Part shown: piece by piece, positions 8,601 through 14,526 of the stretch
Layout: the number at the start of each line of letters is the position of its first letter
Numbering within the stretch: position 1 is the first letter of the stretch
Source of the DNA: JACPYM01 sp963699175
GTDB lineage: Bacteria > Acidobacteriota > Blastocatellia > RBC074
DNA length: 64,000 bases
Direction of reading: 5' to 3'
NCBI GenBank assembly: GCA_963699175.1
Contig: OY969418.1
Coordinates: 5,518,001-5,582,000, forward strand
Translations under genes and position numbers: made by a program
The notes under the pieces: model-generated
The model's database searches: none
The model's input: only the letters and a program-made list of their open reading frames with translations
Told to the model about the DNA's origin: nothing

Positions 8601-9102
8601 GGCGCGCCTCTGGCGCACCACTGACAGGCAAATGCTGTGGGAATTAAAAGGGCATACCAACGCAGTTGAATGCGCCTCCTTCAGCCCGGACGGGCGGTTG
8701 GCCGTCACCGCCAGCCGTGACCGTACCGCGCGTGTCTGGGAGGTGAGCAGCGGGCGGCAACTGGTGGAGTTGCGCGGCCATATTTACATCGTTTCTTGTG
8801 CCGTTTTCAGCCCCAATGGCGAAGTGCTAGCGACCGCGAGCGAAGATGGTACCGTGCGGCTTTGGGAGACGCGCACCTGGCAAAGTCTGTCGCAGTTGCG
8901 TGGTCATCAGCGCGGCGTCAACAGCGTGGCTTTTAGTCCGGACGGGCAACTGATCGTCACCGCCAGCAAGGATAAAACGGCCCGCCTTTACCGCTGCGCA
9001 GAGTGCGGTGCGGCCGCCAGCCTGACTGGCTTAGCCGGGCAGCGGCTGGCTTTGACGGATGAAGAGAATAAACGGATTTTGCGCGAAGTTAATAATCAAT
9101 GA
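5695..9102 (+). CDS. STAND (nSTAND1-like) NTPase with transmembrane segment and 14 WD40 repeats
   Basis: A 1135-aa protein. Residues 10-30 (YKGLQPYTEADRAYFFGRE) are the typical entry of nSTAND1-type NTPases. Walker A GASGVGKSS is at 49-57 and a Walker B-like FFIFDQFEEYF near 128-140. A winged-helix-like region follows to about residue 400, then a basic stretch and one strong hydrophobic helix at about 427-452. After a helical linker, 14 WD40 units (AFSPDG...VTAS.D.TAR.W) run from about residue 505 to the end, enough for two seven-bladed propellers. Such proteins sense a ligand by their repeats, oligomerise with ATP and switch on an effector; here the SIR2 protein is the obvious effector. The membrane helix between NTPase and propellers puts the sensor on the other side of the membrane or close to it. 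The WD40 units are strikingly alike. Confidence 0.88.
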   Translation: MNDLVADFCPYKGLQPYTEADRAYFFGRERDREIIISNLYAAPLTVLYGASGVGKSSILLAGVVPELRETPRVAVVVFREWQDAEFKASLVRAVQAELARSAGKELAVDPQLPFDEFLAQSAGALRGQLFFIFDQFEEYFLYHPPSQLEENFDAELARTINRQEIRANFMLSMREDGLSRLDRFQGRIPNLLGNLLRLDHLDRQAAEDAIRLPLAEYNRHLPASQAPVSIEDGLVEVLLEEVKTGKVALDQARQGMVAAPPGGAPGEARIETPFLQMVLTRLWREETSAGSRRLQFSTLTRLGGTESIARTHLDEKMKHLNADERTVAASLFRYLVTPDGRKIAQDPGALAAWAEVPEPQARAVLGRLSADMRILRVISAAGQAARYEIFHDTLAPAILDWRARYVQEQERAEAAQQLAGVRRRFYRRLALVGLIGVLLVVVVIVLIALVFSAYRQQKESQSREWVVMATSQLLVNPEQSLRLSQQAVEASLNNQALVVLRQSLLESRVRVVLRGHTDKVASAAFSPDGTLLATAGADGTARIWEAATGRELASLAEHHVPASDDTLTSELSSVAFSPDGRFLVTTVKDNAHNAACIWELATKRLAVAPLKHPDELRSASFSADGKRVITASSAFIQIWDSATGESLGKWNGLTEALFSAAFSADGKWLITAGEDGKARIWDAATHRLKTELVGHQGYVWSAAFSSDGKWAVTGGDDRTARVWEAGTGRLLAELRGHTGRVNTAVFSANGHFVVTASDDDTALLWETATWSNIARLRGHTGKVSSAAFSPDGRLVVTASQDNTARLWDISAECGKLEFAGHGDQVLGAVFSPDGKLVVTAGADNTARVWESATGSQIAQLTGHSDWVKSAAFSPDGKRIVTASDDKSVRFWDAVTGQPMGEKLARKAGLKAAVFSPDGKLVAMASGTTAQLWEAATGQVQELEGHQGSVYSVAFSPDGKLLITASLDKTARLWRTTDRQMLWELKGHTNAVECASFSPDGRLAVTASRDRTARVWEVSSGRQLVELRGHIYIVSCAVFSPNGEVLATASEDGTVRLWETRTWQSLSQLRGHQRGVNSVAFSPDGQLIVTASKDKTARLYRCAECGAAASLTGLAGQRLALTDEENKRILREVNNQ

Positions 9103-9136
9103 CTACCACCAACGAAAGAGAGGAGTTGTTCGCTTT

Positions 9137-9655
9137 ATGTCCAAACTAGTTAGCGCGAAAGCACAAATGAGGTTGAGGGGCGCGCTGTTCCTGGCGATCA
9201 TTTCCGCCGGGGTGTTGTTCCTGGCCTATTCGGCGCGCTCAGTGCGCTCCACCAACTCCCCGGCGCTGTCCCCCGGTGCCTGGACAGAGATCAAACTAAC
9301 GGCCGGCAATGCCTTGACTAACGCCTTTACGCTGCGTTCCGCCCAGGCAGGTTGGTCTCAGCAATTCGAAACCGTAAACGATGCGCTGGAAATCCGGGTA
9401 GGCAGCGCTAAAGGGCCGCTGATTACTTTTGTCGGCAAAGGCCAGGACAGACGATATACCTGGCATCGCAGTGACGGGCCGGGCACCGTTAGTATTCAAC
9501 CGTTTGTTGGCGACGGTGCTCAGATCAGATTGTGGGCGCGCGTCTGGTCGCAGAGCGGTCAGAGCGCCTTGTGCGTGATGAACACGCTCTACAACGGACA
9601 ACGCCGGCAACGCTGGGAATTTAACGGTGAGGTGGAGTACGGGATTGGGCGTTGA
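9137..9655 (+). CDS. Unknown membrane-anchored or exported protein downstream of the STAND gene
   Basis: 172 aa from the ATG at 9137 with AGAGAGGAG upstream; the longer reading would overlap the STAND gene. Residues 12-32 form one hydrophobic helix (signal peptide or anchor), so most of the chain lies outside the cytoplasm. The rest is beta-prone, with one cysteine, and shows no family I recognise. It begins 34 nt after the STAND gene on the same strand, which suggests the same transcript. The STAND protein has a membrane helix, so an extracytoplasmic partner or ligand-presenting protein is conceivable, but this is only context. Confidence 0.7.
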   Translation: MSKLVSAKAQMRLRGALFLAIISAGVLFLAYSARSVRSTNSPALSPGAWTEIKLTAGNALTNAFTLRSAQAGWSQQFETVNDALEIRVGSAKGPLITFVGKGQDRRYTWHRSDGPGTVSIQPFVGDGAQIRLWARVWSQSGQSALCVMNTLYNGQRRQRWEFNGEVEYGIGR

Positions 9656-9744
9656 GCCGACGCTCAGTGATTGTCTCTCGCGCCAGGCCGTGTGGCTTGG
9701 CGAATCCGGCAGTGATTGCCTCAGAACAAAAAAGGAGCTGCACA

Positions 9745-10269
9745 ATGAATCATAAAAGTAAGTTAGCCGCGTTGAAACTGATGCTGGCGTTATTGCTGGC
9801 GGCTTCCGCGCAAGCGCAAATACAGCGCCCGCCCGGCCAGCAATTTTTGCCGCCGGACGCTGACGGCCCTACCGCACAAGGGCAGCCAAATTGGCAAGAT
9901 GTGGGGGAGGTGTATGTGGATCTGAAGCGAACCTGCAAAGAGCCAAGGATCGTTAAAGAGGACTTTGTTCTATTGGACAACAGCAAAGAATATGTGCAGG
10001 TCTCCTGTGTTTTGAAACAAGAGGATCGACGGGAGCCAAAAAATAGACCGGAGGTAAGTGGCTGGAGGTGTGAACTGATCAAAGAGCCAAGCAGACAAGG
10101 GAATAAGGTGGAAAAAAAAGTAAAGGCAACCTACTTCCTAACCAAACACCCTAATTGCGTCGCGGGAGATAACAGTGACGAGCCGATTAGCTATCTGAAA
10201 GTTACCCTCACAGTCAAAGTAGTAGAGGCAAAGAACAACCAGTCCTCATCAGGTTCAAACCAACCTTAG
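9745..10269 (+). CDS. Unknown secreted four-cysteine protein
   Basis: 174 aa from the ATG at 9745, which has AAAGGAG nine nt upstream. Residues 1-23 are a clear signal peptide ending in AQA, followed by a Pro/Gln/Gly-rich stretch. The mature part has four cysteines (TCKEP, VSCVL, WRCEL, PNCVA), consistent with two disulfides, and a low-complexity Ser/Asn/Gln end. I recognise no family. Its base composition differs from its neighbours: the 60 bases from 10081 contain 24 G+C, against well over half in ffh. It is the last gene before the ffh promoter and may close the SIR2/STAND transcript. Confidence 0.7.
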   Translation: MNHKSKLAALKLMLALLLAASAQAQIQRPPGQQFLPPDADGPTAQGQPNWQDVGEVYVDLKRTCKEPRIVKEDFVLLDNSKEYVQVSCVLKQEDRREPKNRPEVSGWRCELIKEPSRQGNKVEKKVKATYFLTKHPNCVAGDNSDEPISYLKVTLTVKVVEAKNNQSSSGSNQP

Positions 10270-10380
10270 GGTTAGTCAGGTCGTTTCCTGGCAGCCTGAC
10301 AATTTGTGCGGGCCGAAAGCCGGACCTTCTTCCACGACGATGCAAGCAAGCCCAAAAATTGCCGCGATGGCGTCGTCTTC

Positions 10381-10409
10381 TTGACACATCCCGCCTACGC
10401 CCGTATCCT
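10381..10409 (+). promoter_or_regulatory. Promoter of the ffh translation operon
   Basis: A consensus TTGACA at 10381-10386, a 17-nt spacer and TATCCT at 10404-10409 lie 47 nt upstream of the ffh ATG. This is the best promoter match seen in the window and fits a strongly expressed housekeeping operon. Confidence 0.7.
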
Positions 10410-10456
10410 CTGCAATTTGCGTTGAGCGTGAGATCGTCAACTGTGTGTCTGAAATC

Positions 10457-11872
10457 ATGTTTGAAGCACTTTCTGACAAACTGAAAAAAGTCCTCAAAGA
10501 CCTGCGCGGCGAGAGCCGTCTGTCGCAGGAACATCTGGACTTGGCGATGCGCGAAATTCGCATTGCCTTGCTCGAAGCGGACGTTAATTTCAAAGTCGTC
10601 AAGGACTTCATTGAGCGCGTCAAGACAAAGGCACTCGGCCAGGAAGTGATGGGGTCGCTCTCGCCAGGGCAGCAGGTCATCAAGATCGTTTATGATGAGA
10701 TGGTCGAGATGCTCGGCGGTACGTCGAGCCGGTTGCTTTTCACTTCCAAGCGCCCCAATTCGGTGATGATCGTCGGATTGCAGGGATCGGGTAAGACGAC
10801 TTCAACCGGCAAACTGTCGAAGTGGTTGGTGGCGAATCAGGGTCGCAATCCGCTGTTGCTTTCAGTAGACGTTTACCGTCCAGCAGCGCGCGACCAATTA
10901 GCCGTCATCGGCAAAGCGGTGGGCATTTCGGTCTTTGAAGGCGCGGGCTTAAGCGATCCGCTGGAGTTGTGTCGCGCGGCGCGGCTGCATTGCGAGCAGG
11001 TCGGCTACGACACGCTGATGATTGATACGGCGGGCCGCCTGCACATTGACGACGCGTTGATGGATGAGTTGCAGCGCATCAAGGCCGAGATGCAGCCGAT
11101 TGAAACGCTCTTCGTGGCCGATGCGATGACGGGGCAGGATGCGGTCAAGAGCGCGCAGGAGTTCCACAATCGCGTCGGCATCAGCGGTGTCATCCTGACC
11201 AAGATGGATGGCGATGCACGTGGCGGCGCGGCGCTCTCGGTCAAAGAGGTTACGGGGCAACCGATCAAGTTTGTCGGCGTCGGCGAAAAGTACGATGCGC
11301 TTGATCCGTTCTATCCTGACCGTATCGTCTCGCGCATTTTGGGAATGGGCGACGTACTCTCGCTCATCGAGAAGGTGCAGACCGAGGTTGACGAAGAGAA
11401 AGCGGCGGCGTTGCAGGAGAAAATGGAGCGGAATCAGTTCACGCTCGAAGATTTCCGCGACTCGCTCTCGCAGGTCAAACGAATCGGTTCGTTACAAAGC
11501 ATCCTCGAACTCATGCCCGGCGATATATTCGGCGGTGCGATGCCCAAGCTGACGCCCGAAATGACCGGGCAGATGGAACAGGAACTTAAAAAGACTGAGG
11601 CGATCATCAATTCGATGACGCCTACCGAACGCGACAACCACACGCTCATCAACGCCTCGCGTCAGATGCGCATTGCCAAGGGCAGCGGCACACACGTCAA
11701 TGACGTCAAGAAGCTGATCAAGCAATACGTCGAGATGAAGATGATGATGCAAGATATGATGGGTGGTGGCGATGGCATGTTCGGCGGATTACGTGGCAAA
11801 GCAGTGCGCAAGCTGGCGGGTGTCGGCGGGCGCAAGAAGCACAACAAGAAGAAGAAAAAAGGACGGCGGTGA
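10457..11872 (+). CDS. ffh: Signal recognition particle protein Ffh (SRP54)
   Basis: 471 aa from the ATG at 10457 (MFEALSDKL is the usual Ffh start; an in-frame GTG 12 nt earlier is less likely). The N domain is at 1-90, the G domain carries G1 GLQGSGKTTSTGKL, the DVYRPAARDQL motif, DTAGRL and TKMDGDARGG, and the methionine-rich M domain occupies the last third, with MMMQDMMGGG near the C-terminus and a lysine-rich end. Ffh binds 4.5S RNA and signal peptides and docks with FtsY at the membrane. It heads the conserved order ffh-rpsP-khpA-rimM-trmD-rplS. Confidence 0.97.
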   Translation: MFEALSDKLKKVLKDLRGESRLSQEHLDLAMREIRIALLEADVNFKVVKDFIERVKTKALGQEVMGSLSPGQQVIKIVYDEMVEMLGGTSSRLLFTSKRPNSVMIVGLQGSGKTTSTGKLSKWLVANQGRNPLLLSVDVYRPAARDQLAVIGKAVGISVFEGAGLSDPLELCRAARLHCEQVGYDTLMIDTAGRLHIDDALMDELQRIKAEMQPIETLFVADAMTGQDAVKSAQEFHNRVGISGVILTKMDGDARGGAALSVKEVTGQPIKFVGVGEKYDALDPFYPDRIVSRILGMGDVLSLIEKVQTEVDEEKAAALQEKMERNQFTLEDFRDSLSQVKRIGSLQSILELMPGDIFGGAMPKLTPEMTGQMEQELKKTEAIINSMTPTERDNHTLINASRQMRIAKGSGTHVNDVKKLIKQYVEMKMMMQDMMGGGDGMFGGLRGKAVRKLAGVGGRKKHNKKKKKGRR

Positions 11873-11944
11873 AGGCAGAAGGCAGAAGGCAGAAGGCAGA
11901 AGCACATCAGCAATTGCCCGCTGCCCACTGTCCACTGCCCACTG
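11871..11944. repeat. Two short heptamer tandem repeats between ffh and rpsP
   Basis: Four perfect copies of GAAGGCA run from 11871 to 11898, beginning at the ffh stop codon, with a broken fifth copy to 11904. After 19 nt come three copies of YCCACTG (11924-11944). Such 7-bp repeats resemble the short tandemly repeated heptamers known from cyanobacteria and also seen in acidobacterial intergenic DNA. They separate ffh from rpsP. Confidence 0.8.
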
Positions 11945-11968
11945 CTTCCAAGTCGGAGGTAGAAGACT

Positions 11969-12229
11969 TTGTTAGCAATTAGATTAACCAGGATGGGCGC
12001 GAAGAAGAAACCCTTCTATCGCGTCGTTGTCGTCGAAAAGCGTAGCAAGCGCGACGGCAGATTTGTTGAAATCGTCGGGCATTACAACCCGCTCACGCAA
12101 CCGGCGCAGATCGTGCTCAATCACGACCGCGTCAATTACTGGATTCGTTGCGGCGCGCAGCCGACTGACACGGTGCGCTCGCTGATTCGCAGGAGCGCGC
12201 CCGCAGAGCCAGAACAGGCAGCCGCCTAG
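11969..12229 (+). CDS. rpsP: Small ribosomal subunit protein bS16
   Basis: 86 aa with the S16 pattern LAIRLTRMG, KKPFYRVVVVEKRSKRDGRF, VGHYNP and RVNYWI.CGAQPTDTV. It starts at TTG 11969, supported by a perfect GGAGGT ribosome site at 11955-11960 and by the expected first residues MLAIRL. S16 assists assembly of the 30S subunit. The short C-terminal extension is rich in Ala, Glu and Pro. TTG starts are weak, which may tune its level relative to Ffh. Confidence 0.96.
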   Translation: MLAIRLTRMGAKKKPFYRVVVVEKRSKRDGRFVEIVGHYNPLTQPAQIVLNHDRVNYWIRCGAQPTDTVRSLIRRSAPAEPEQAAA

Positions 12230-12263
12230 TTTTTTTGCAGGCAAGGAAAGCAGCGAGAGAGCA

Positions 12264-12494
12264 ATGAAAGAACTTGTCGAACTGATCGCCACAGCTTTGG
12301 TGGATCACCCGGCTGAGGTCAAAGTCAAAGAGATCGAAGGGCACCAAGCGACCGTGCTCGAATTGCGTGTTGCTAGCGGCGATCTGGGCAAGGTCATCGG
12401 TAAACAAGGCCGCACCGCACGCGCCATCCGCACGATCCTCAACGCCTCGGGCATCAAGCTCAAGAAGCGTTTCGTGCTGGAGATCGTCGAGTAG
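12264..12494 (+). CDS. khpA: KH-domain RNA-binding protein KhpA
   Basis: A 76-aa single KH domain with the GKVIGKQGRTA loop (GxxG) at about residues 44-54 that grips single-stranded RNA. The size and place between rpsP and rimM are typical of KhpA (YlqC family), which in some bacteria acts with KhpB on cell size and mRNA regulation. It starts 34 nt after rpsP and its stop lies 3 nt before rimM. Confidence 0.94.
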   Translation: MKELVELIATALVDHPAEVKVKEIEGHQATVLELRVASGDLGKVIGKQGRTARAIRTILNASGIKLKKRFVLEIVE

Positions 12495-12497
12495 GCA

Positions 12498-13043
12498 ATG
12501 AGCACCCAGCAGAACGCGCCAGAGGAATTGGCTAACTTGGTTGCCATCGCGCGCATCGCCCGCCCGCAAGGCATTCGCGGCGAAGTGATCGCTGACCTGC
12601 TGACCGATTTCCCTGAGCGGTTCGCGCGGCTCGGCGAGGTGCACCTGACCAGGCCCAACGGCGCAGTCGAGCGTCGCGCGCTCGAAGCATCACGGCCGCA
12701 CAATGGCCGCGTCGTGTTGAAGCTCAAAGGCTGTGACACTCGGACGGATGCAGAAACTTTGCGCGATGCCCGCGTGTTGGTGGCCAGCGCGGAATTGGTC
12801 AAGTTGCCGGCTGGCACTTTTTATGAGTTCGATCTGCTCGATTGCGCGGTCAGTACGACAACGGGGCAGCCGGTCGGCAAAGTGGTTGGGGTGCAGAAAT
12901 ACGGAGCCGCGCCTTTGCTAGCGGTGAAGAGCGACGAAGGCAAAGAAGTGCTGATCCCGCTCACCAACAGCATCTGCCTTGAGGTAGATGTTGAGCAGAA
13001 GCGAATCGTGATTGAACCGCCGGAAGGCTTGCTTGATTTATAA
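12498..13043 (+). CDS. rimM: Ribosome maturation factor RimM
   Basis: 181 aa. The N-terminal RimM barrel shows ARIARPQGIRGEV near residues 17-29, and the C-terminal PRC-barrel shows FYEFDLLDC, GKVVGVQKYGAAPLLAV and VLIPLTNSICLEVDVEQKRI. RimM binds bS19 and aids maturation of the 30S head. It is translationally packed between khpA (3 nt) and trmD (15 nt). Confidence 0.95.
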   Translation: MSTQQNAPEELANLVAIARIARPQGIRGEVIADLLTDFPERFARLGEVHLTRPNGAVERRALEASRPHNGRVVLKLKGCDTRTDAETLRDARVLVASAELVKLPAGTFYEFDLLDCAVSTTTGQPVGKVVGVQKYGAAPLLAVKSDEGKEVLIPLTNSICLEVDVEQKRIVIEPPEGLLDL

Positions 13044-13058
13044 AAGTGGCCACTGAGT

Positions 13059-13832
13059 ATGCGCTTCGATCTGCTGACCATCTTCCCGGAGTTTTTCACC
13101 GGGCCATTCGAGCACGGCATCATCCGGCGGGCGCGGCAGCAAGGGCAGATCGAAATCGCGGTTCATGACCTACGTTCTTTCACATTCGATAAACACCACA
13201 TCGTGGATGACCGCCCGTTTGGCGGCGGCGATGGGATGGTGCTCAAACCGGAGCCGCTCTTTCGCGCAGTCGAGACGCTGTTGGCAGACAAGGCAGCAGA
13301 AGTCGAAGGCCAACGCACCGCTGTCGTTTTGCTCTCGCCGCAAGGGCGGATGTTCAATCAGGCCGAAGCGCAACGGCTCGCTGATGAATGCGCGCGGCTG
13401 ATTCTGCTCTGTGGGCGTTACGAGGGCGTGGATGAGCGCGTGGTCGAGCATCTGGTCACTGACGAAATTTCTATCGGTGATTACGTGCTGACCGGCGGCG
13501 AATTGCCCGCGATGGTAATGGTGGATGCAGTGACGCGGTTGTTGCCGAATGTGTTGGGCAGCGAGACCTCGGCGGTGCACGATTCGTTTGTGGCTCTTGC
13601 GGGTGGACTGCTCGATTACCCGCACTACACGCGCCCGGCGGAATTTCGCGGCTGGCGCGTGCCGGAAGTGCTCATCAGCGGCCATCACGGCGAAGTGGCG
13701 AAATGGCGGCGGCGCGCGGCCTTGCTGAAAACCTGGCAGCGGCGGCCTGAGTTGCTTGCCAAAGCAGAATTGACAGCGGATGAACGGGCGTGGCTGGAGA
13801 GTCTTCAATCAGGTGAAGATCAAAGAGTTTGA
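13059..13832 (+). CDS. trmD: tRNA (guanine-N1)-methyltransferase TrmD
   Basis: A 257-aa SPOUT methyltransferase. MRFDLLTIFPEFF opens the fold, DDRPFGGGDGMVLKPEP is the active-site segment, and LLCGRYEGVDERV with SIGDYVLTGGELPA forms the trefoil knot that binds S-adenosylmethionine. The C-terminal helical domain with HYTRPAEFRGWRVPEVL contacts the tRNA. It makes m1G37 next to the anticodon and prevents frameshifting. Its length is normal. Confidence 0.97.
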   Translation: MRFDLLTIFPEFFTGPFEHGIIRRARQQGQIEIAVHDLRSFTFDKHHIVDDRPFGGGDGMVLKPEPLFRAVETLLADKAAEVEGQRTAVVLLSPQGRMFNQAEAQRLADECARLILLCGRYEGVDERVVEHLVTDEISIGDYVLTGGELPAMVMVDAVTRLLPNVLGSETSAVHDSFVALAGGLLDYPHYTRPAEFRGWRVPEVLISGHHGEVAKWRRRAALLKTWQRRPELLAKAELTADERAWLESLQSGEDQRV

Positions 13833-13929
13833 AATTGAAAAGTGATTGGTGACCGAACGAAGTCGTCTGTATTTGAGAACCAGCGTTTCAAGTTTCGGTC
13901 AAGCGATATAGAAAAGAGGTGCAAAAACC

Positions 13930-14316
13930 ATGAATGCTTTAGATACCGTTGAGAAATCGCAATTAAAGACCAATATCCCGGACTTTATTGCGGGTGACAC
14001 CGTCCGCGTCCACGTGCGCATCAAGGAAAGTGAAACCAAGGAGCGCCTGCAAGCCTTCGAGGGTGTCGTAATCGCGCGTAGCGGCAAGGGTGTTGGTGAA
14101 ACGATCACCGTGCGCAAGACCTCGTTTGGCATTGGCGTCGAGCGCATCTTCCCGCTGCACGCCACGATTGTTGACCACATTGATGTGATCAAACGCGGCC
14201 ACGTCCGCCGCGCCAAGCTTTACTACTTGCGCGCCCTGCGTGGCAAGGCCGCCCGCATTCGCGAGCGCGATACGCGCACACACGCTGCCGCCGCGGCTGG
14301 GGGCAAGCGCAAATAA
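13930..14316 (+). CDS. rplS: Large ribosomal subunit protein bL19
   Basis: 128 aa with the L19 core (FIAGDTVRVHVRIKE, RLQAFEGVVIAR, FGIGVERIFPLHA, RRAKLYYLRALRGKAARI) and a short Ala/Gly/Lys tail. AGAGGTG lies 7 nt before the ATG. bL19 sits at the subunit interface. The gap of 97 nt from trmD is larger than others in the operon, and a 13-bp hairpin follows the stop, so rplS ends the operon. Confidence 0.97.
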   Translation: MNALDTVEKSQLKTNIPDFIAGDTVRVHVRIKESETKERLQAFEGVVIARSGKGVGETITVRKTSFGIGVERIFPLHATIVDHIDVIKRGHVRRAKLYYLRALRGKAARIRERDTRTHAAAAAGGKRK

Positions 14317-14326
14317 TTCAGTATTG

Positions 14327-14365
14327 ACGAAGGGTGAGCGGCGTGCGCGCTTGCTCACCCTTCGT
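14327..14365 (+). terminator. 13-bp hairpin after rplS
   Basis: ACGAAGGGTGAGC (14327-14339) pairs perfectly with GCTCACCCTTCGT (14353-14365) around a 13-nt loop, 11 nt after the rplS stop. There is no T-run on the 3' side. It is the natural end point of the translation operon, working either as a weak terminator or as an mRNA 3'-end stabiliser. Confidence 0.55.
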
Positions 14366-14431
14366 GTAAGCAGTTTGGCATTCGACCCCGACAGACGCGC
14401 GTTAAGCCCTATCAGCCTGATCTTCAAGCCA

Positions 14432-14517
14432 GCGTAAAACCTCGGTGCTCCGAGGCAGAATGCACCGCACGCGAGCCGCGTGCGCTCCCAGGAGTAAAAC
14501 CCCGGCGCGGCGGAGGC
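14432..14517. repeat. Palindrome-rich intergenic repeat before the GT-C gene
   Basis: Two imperfect direct copies, GNGTAAAACCYCGG...GAGGC, occupy 14432-14456 and 14492-14517. The first contains a 6-bp hairpin (CCTCGG/CCGAGG, 14440-14455). Between them is an 8-bp hairpin, CGCACGCG-AGC-CGCGTGCG (14466-14484). The arrangement looks like a dispersed REP-type element, but no second genomic copy can be seen here. Confidence 0.4.
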
Positions 14518-14526
14518 CGCAATCCC

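Noticed and set aside
10445..10456. GTG start for ffh at 10445
   Set aside because: The ATG at 10457 gives the conserved MFEALSDKL start; the four extra residues are not typical.
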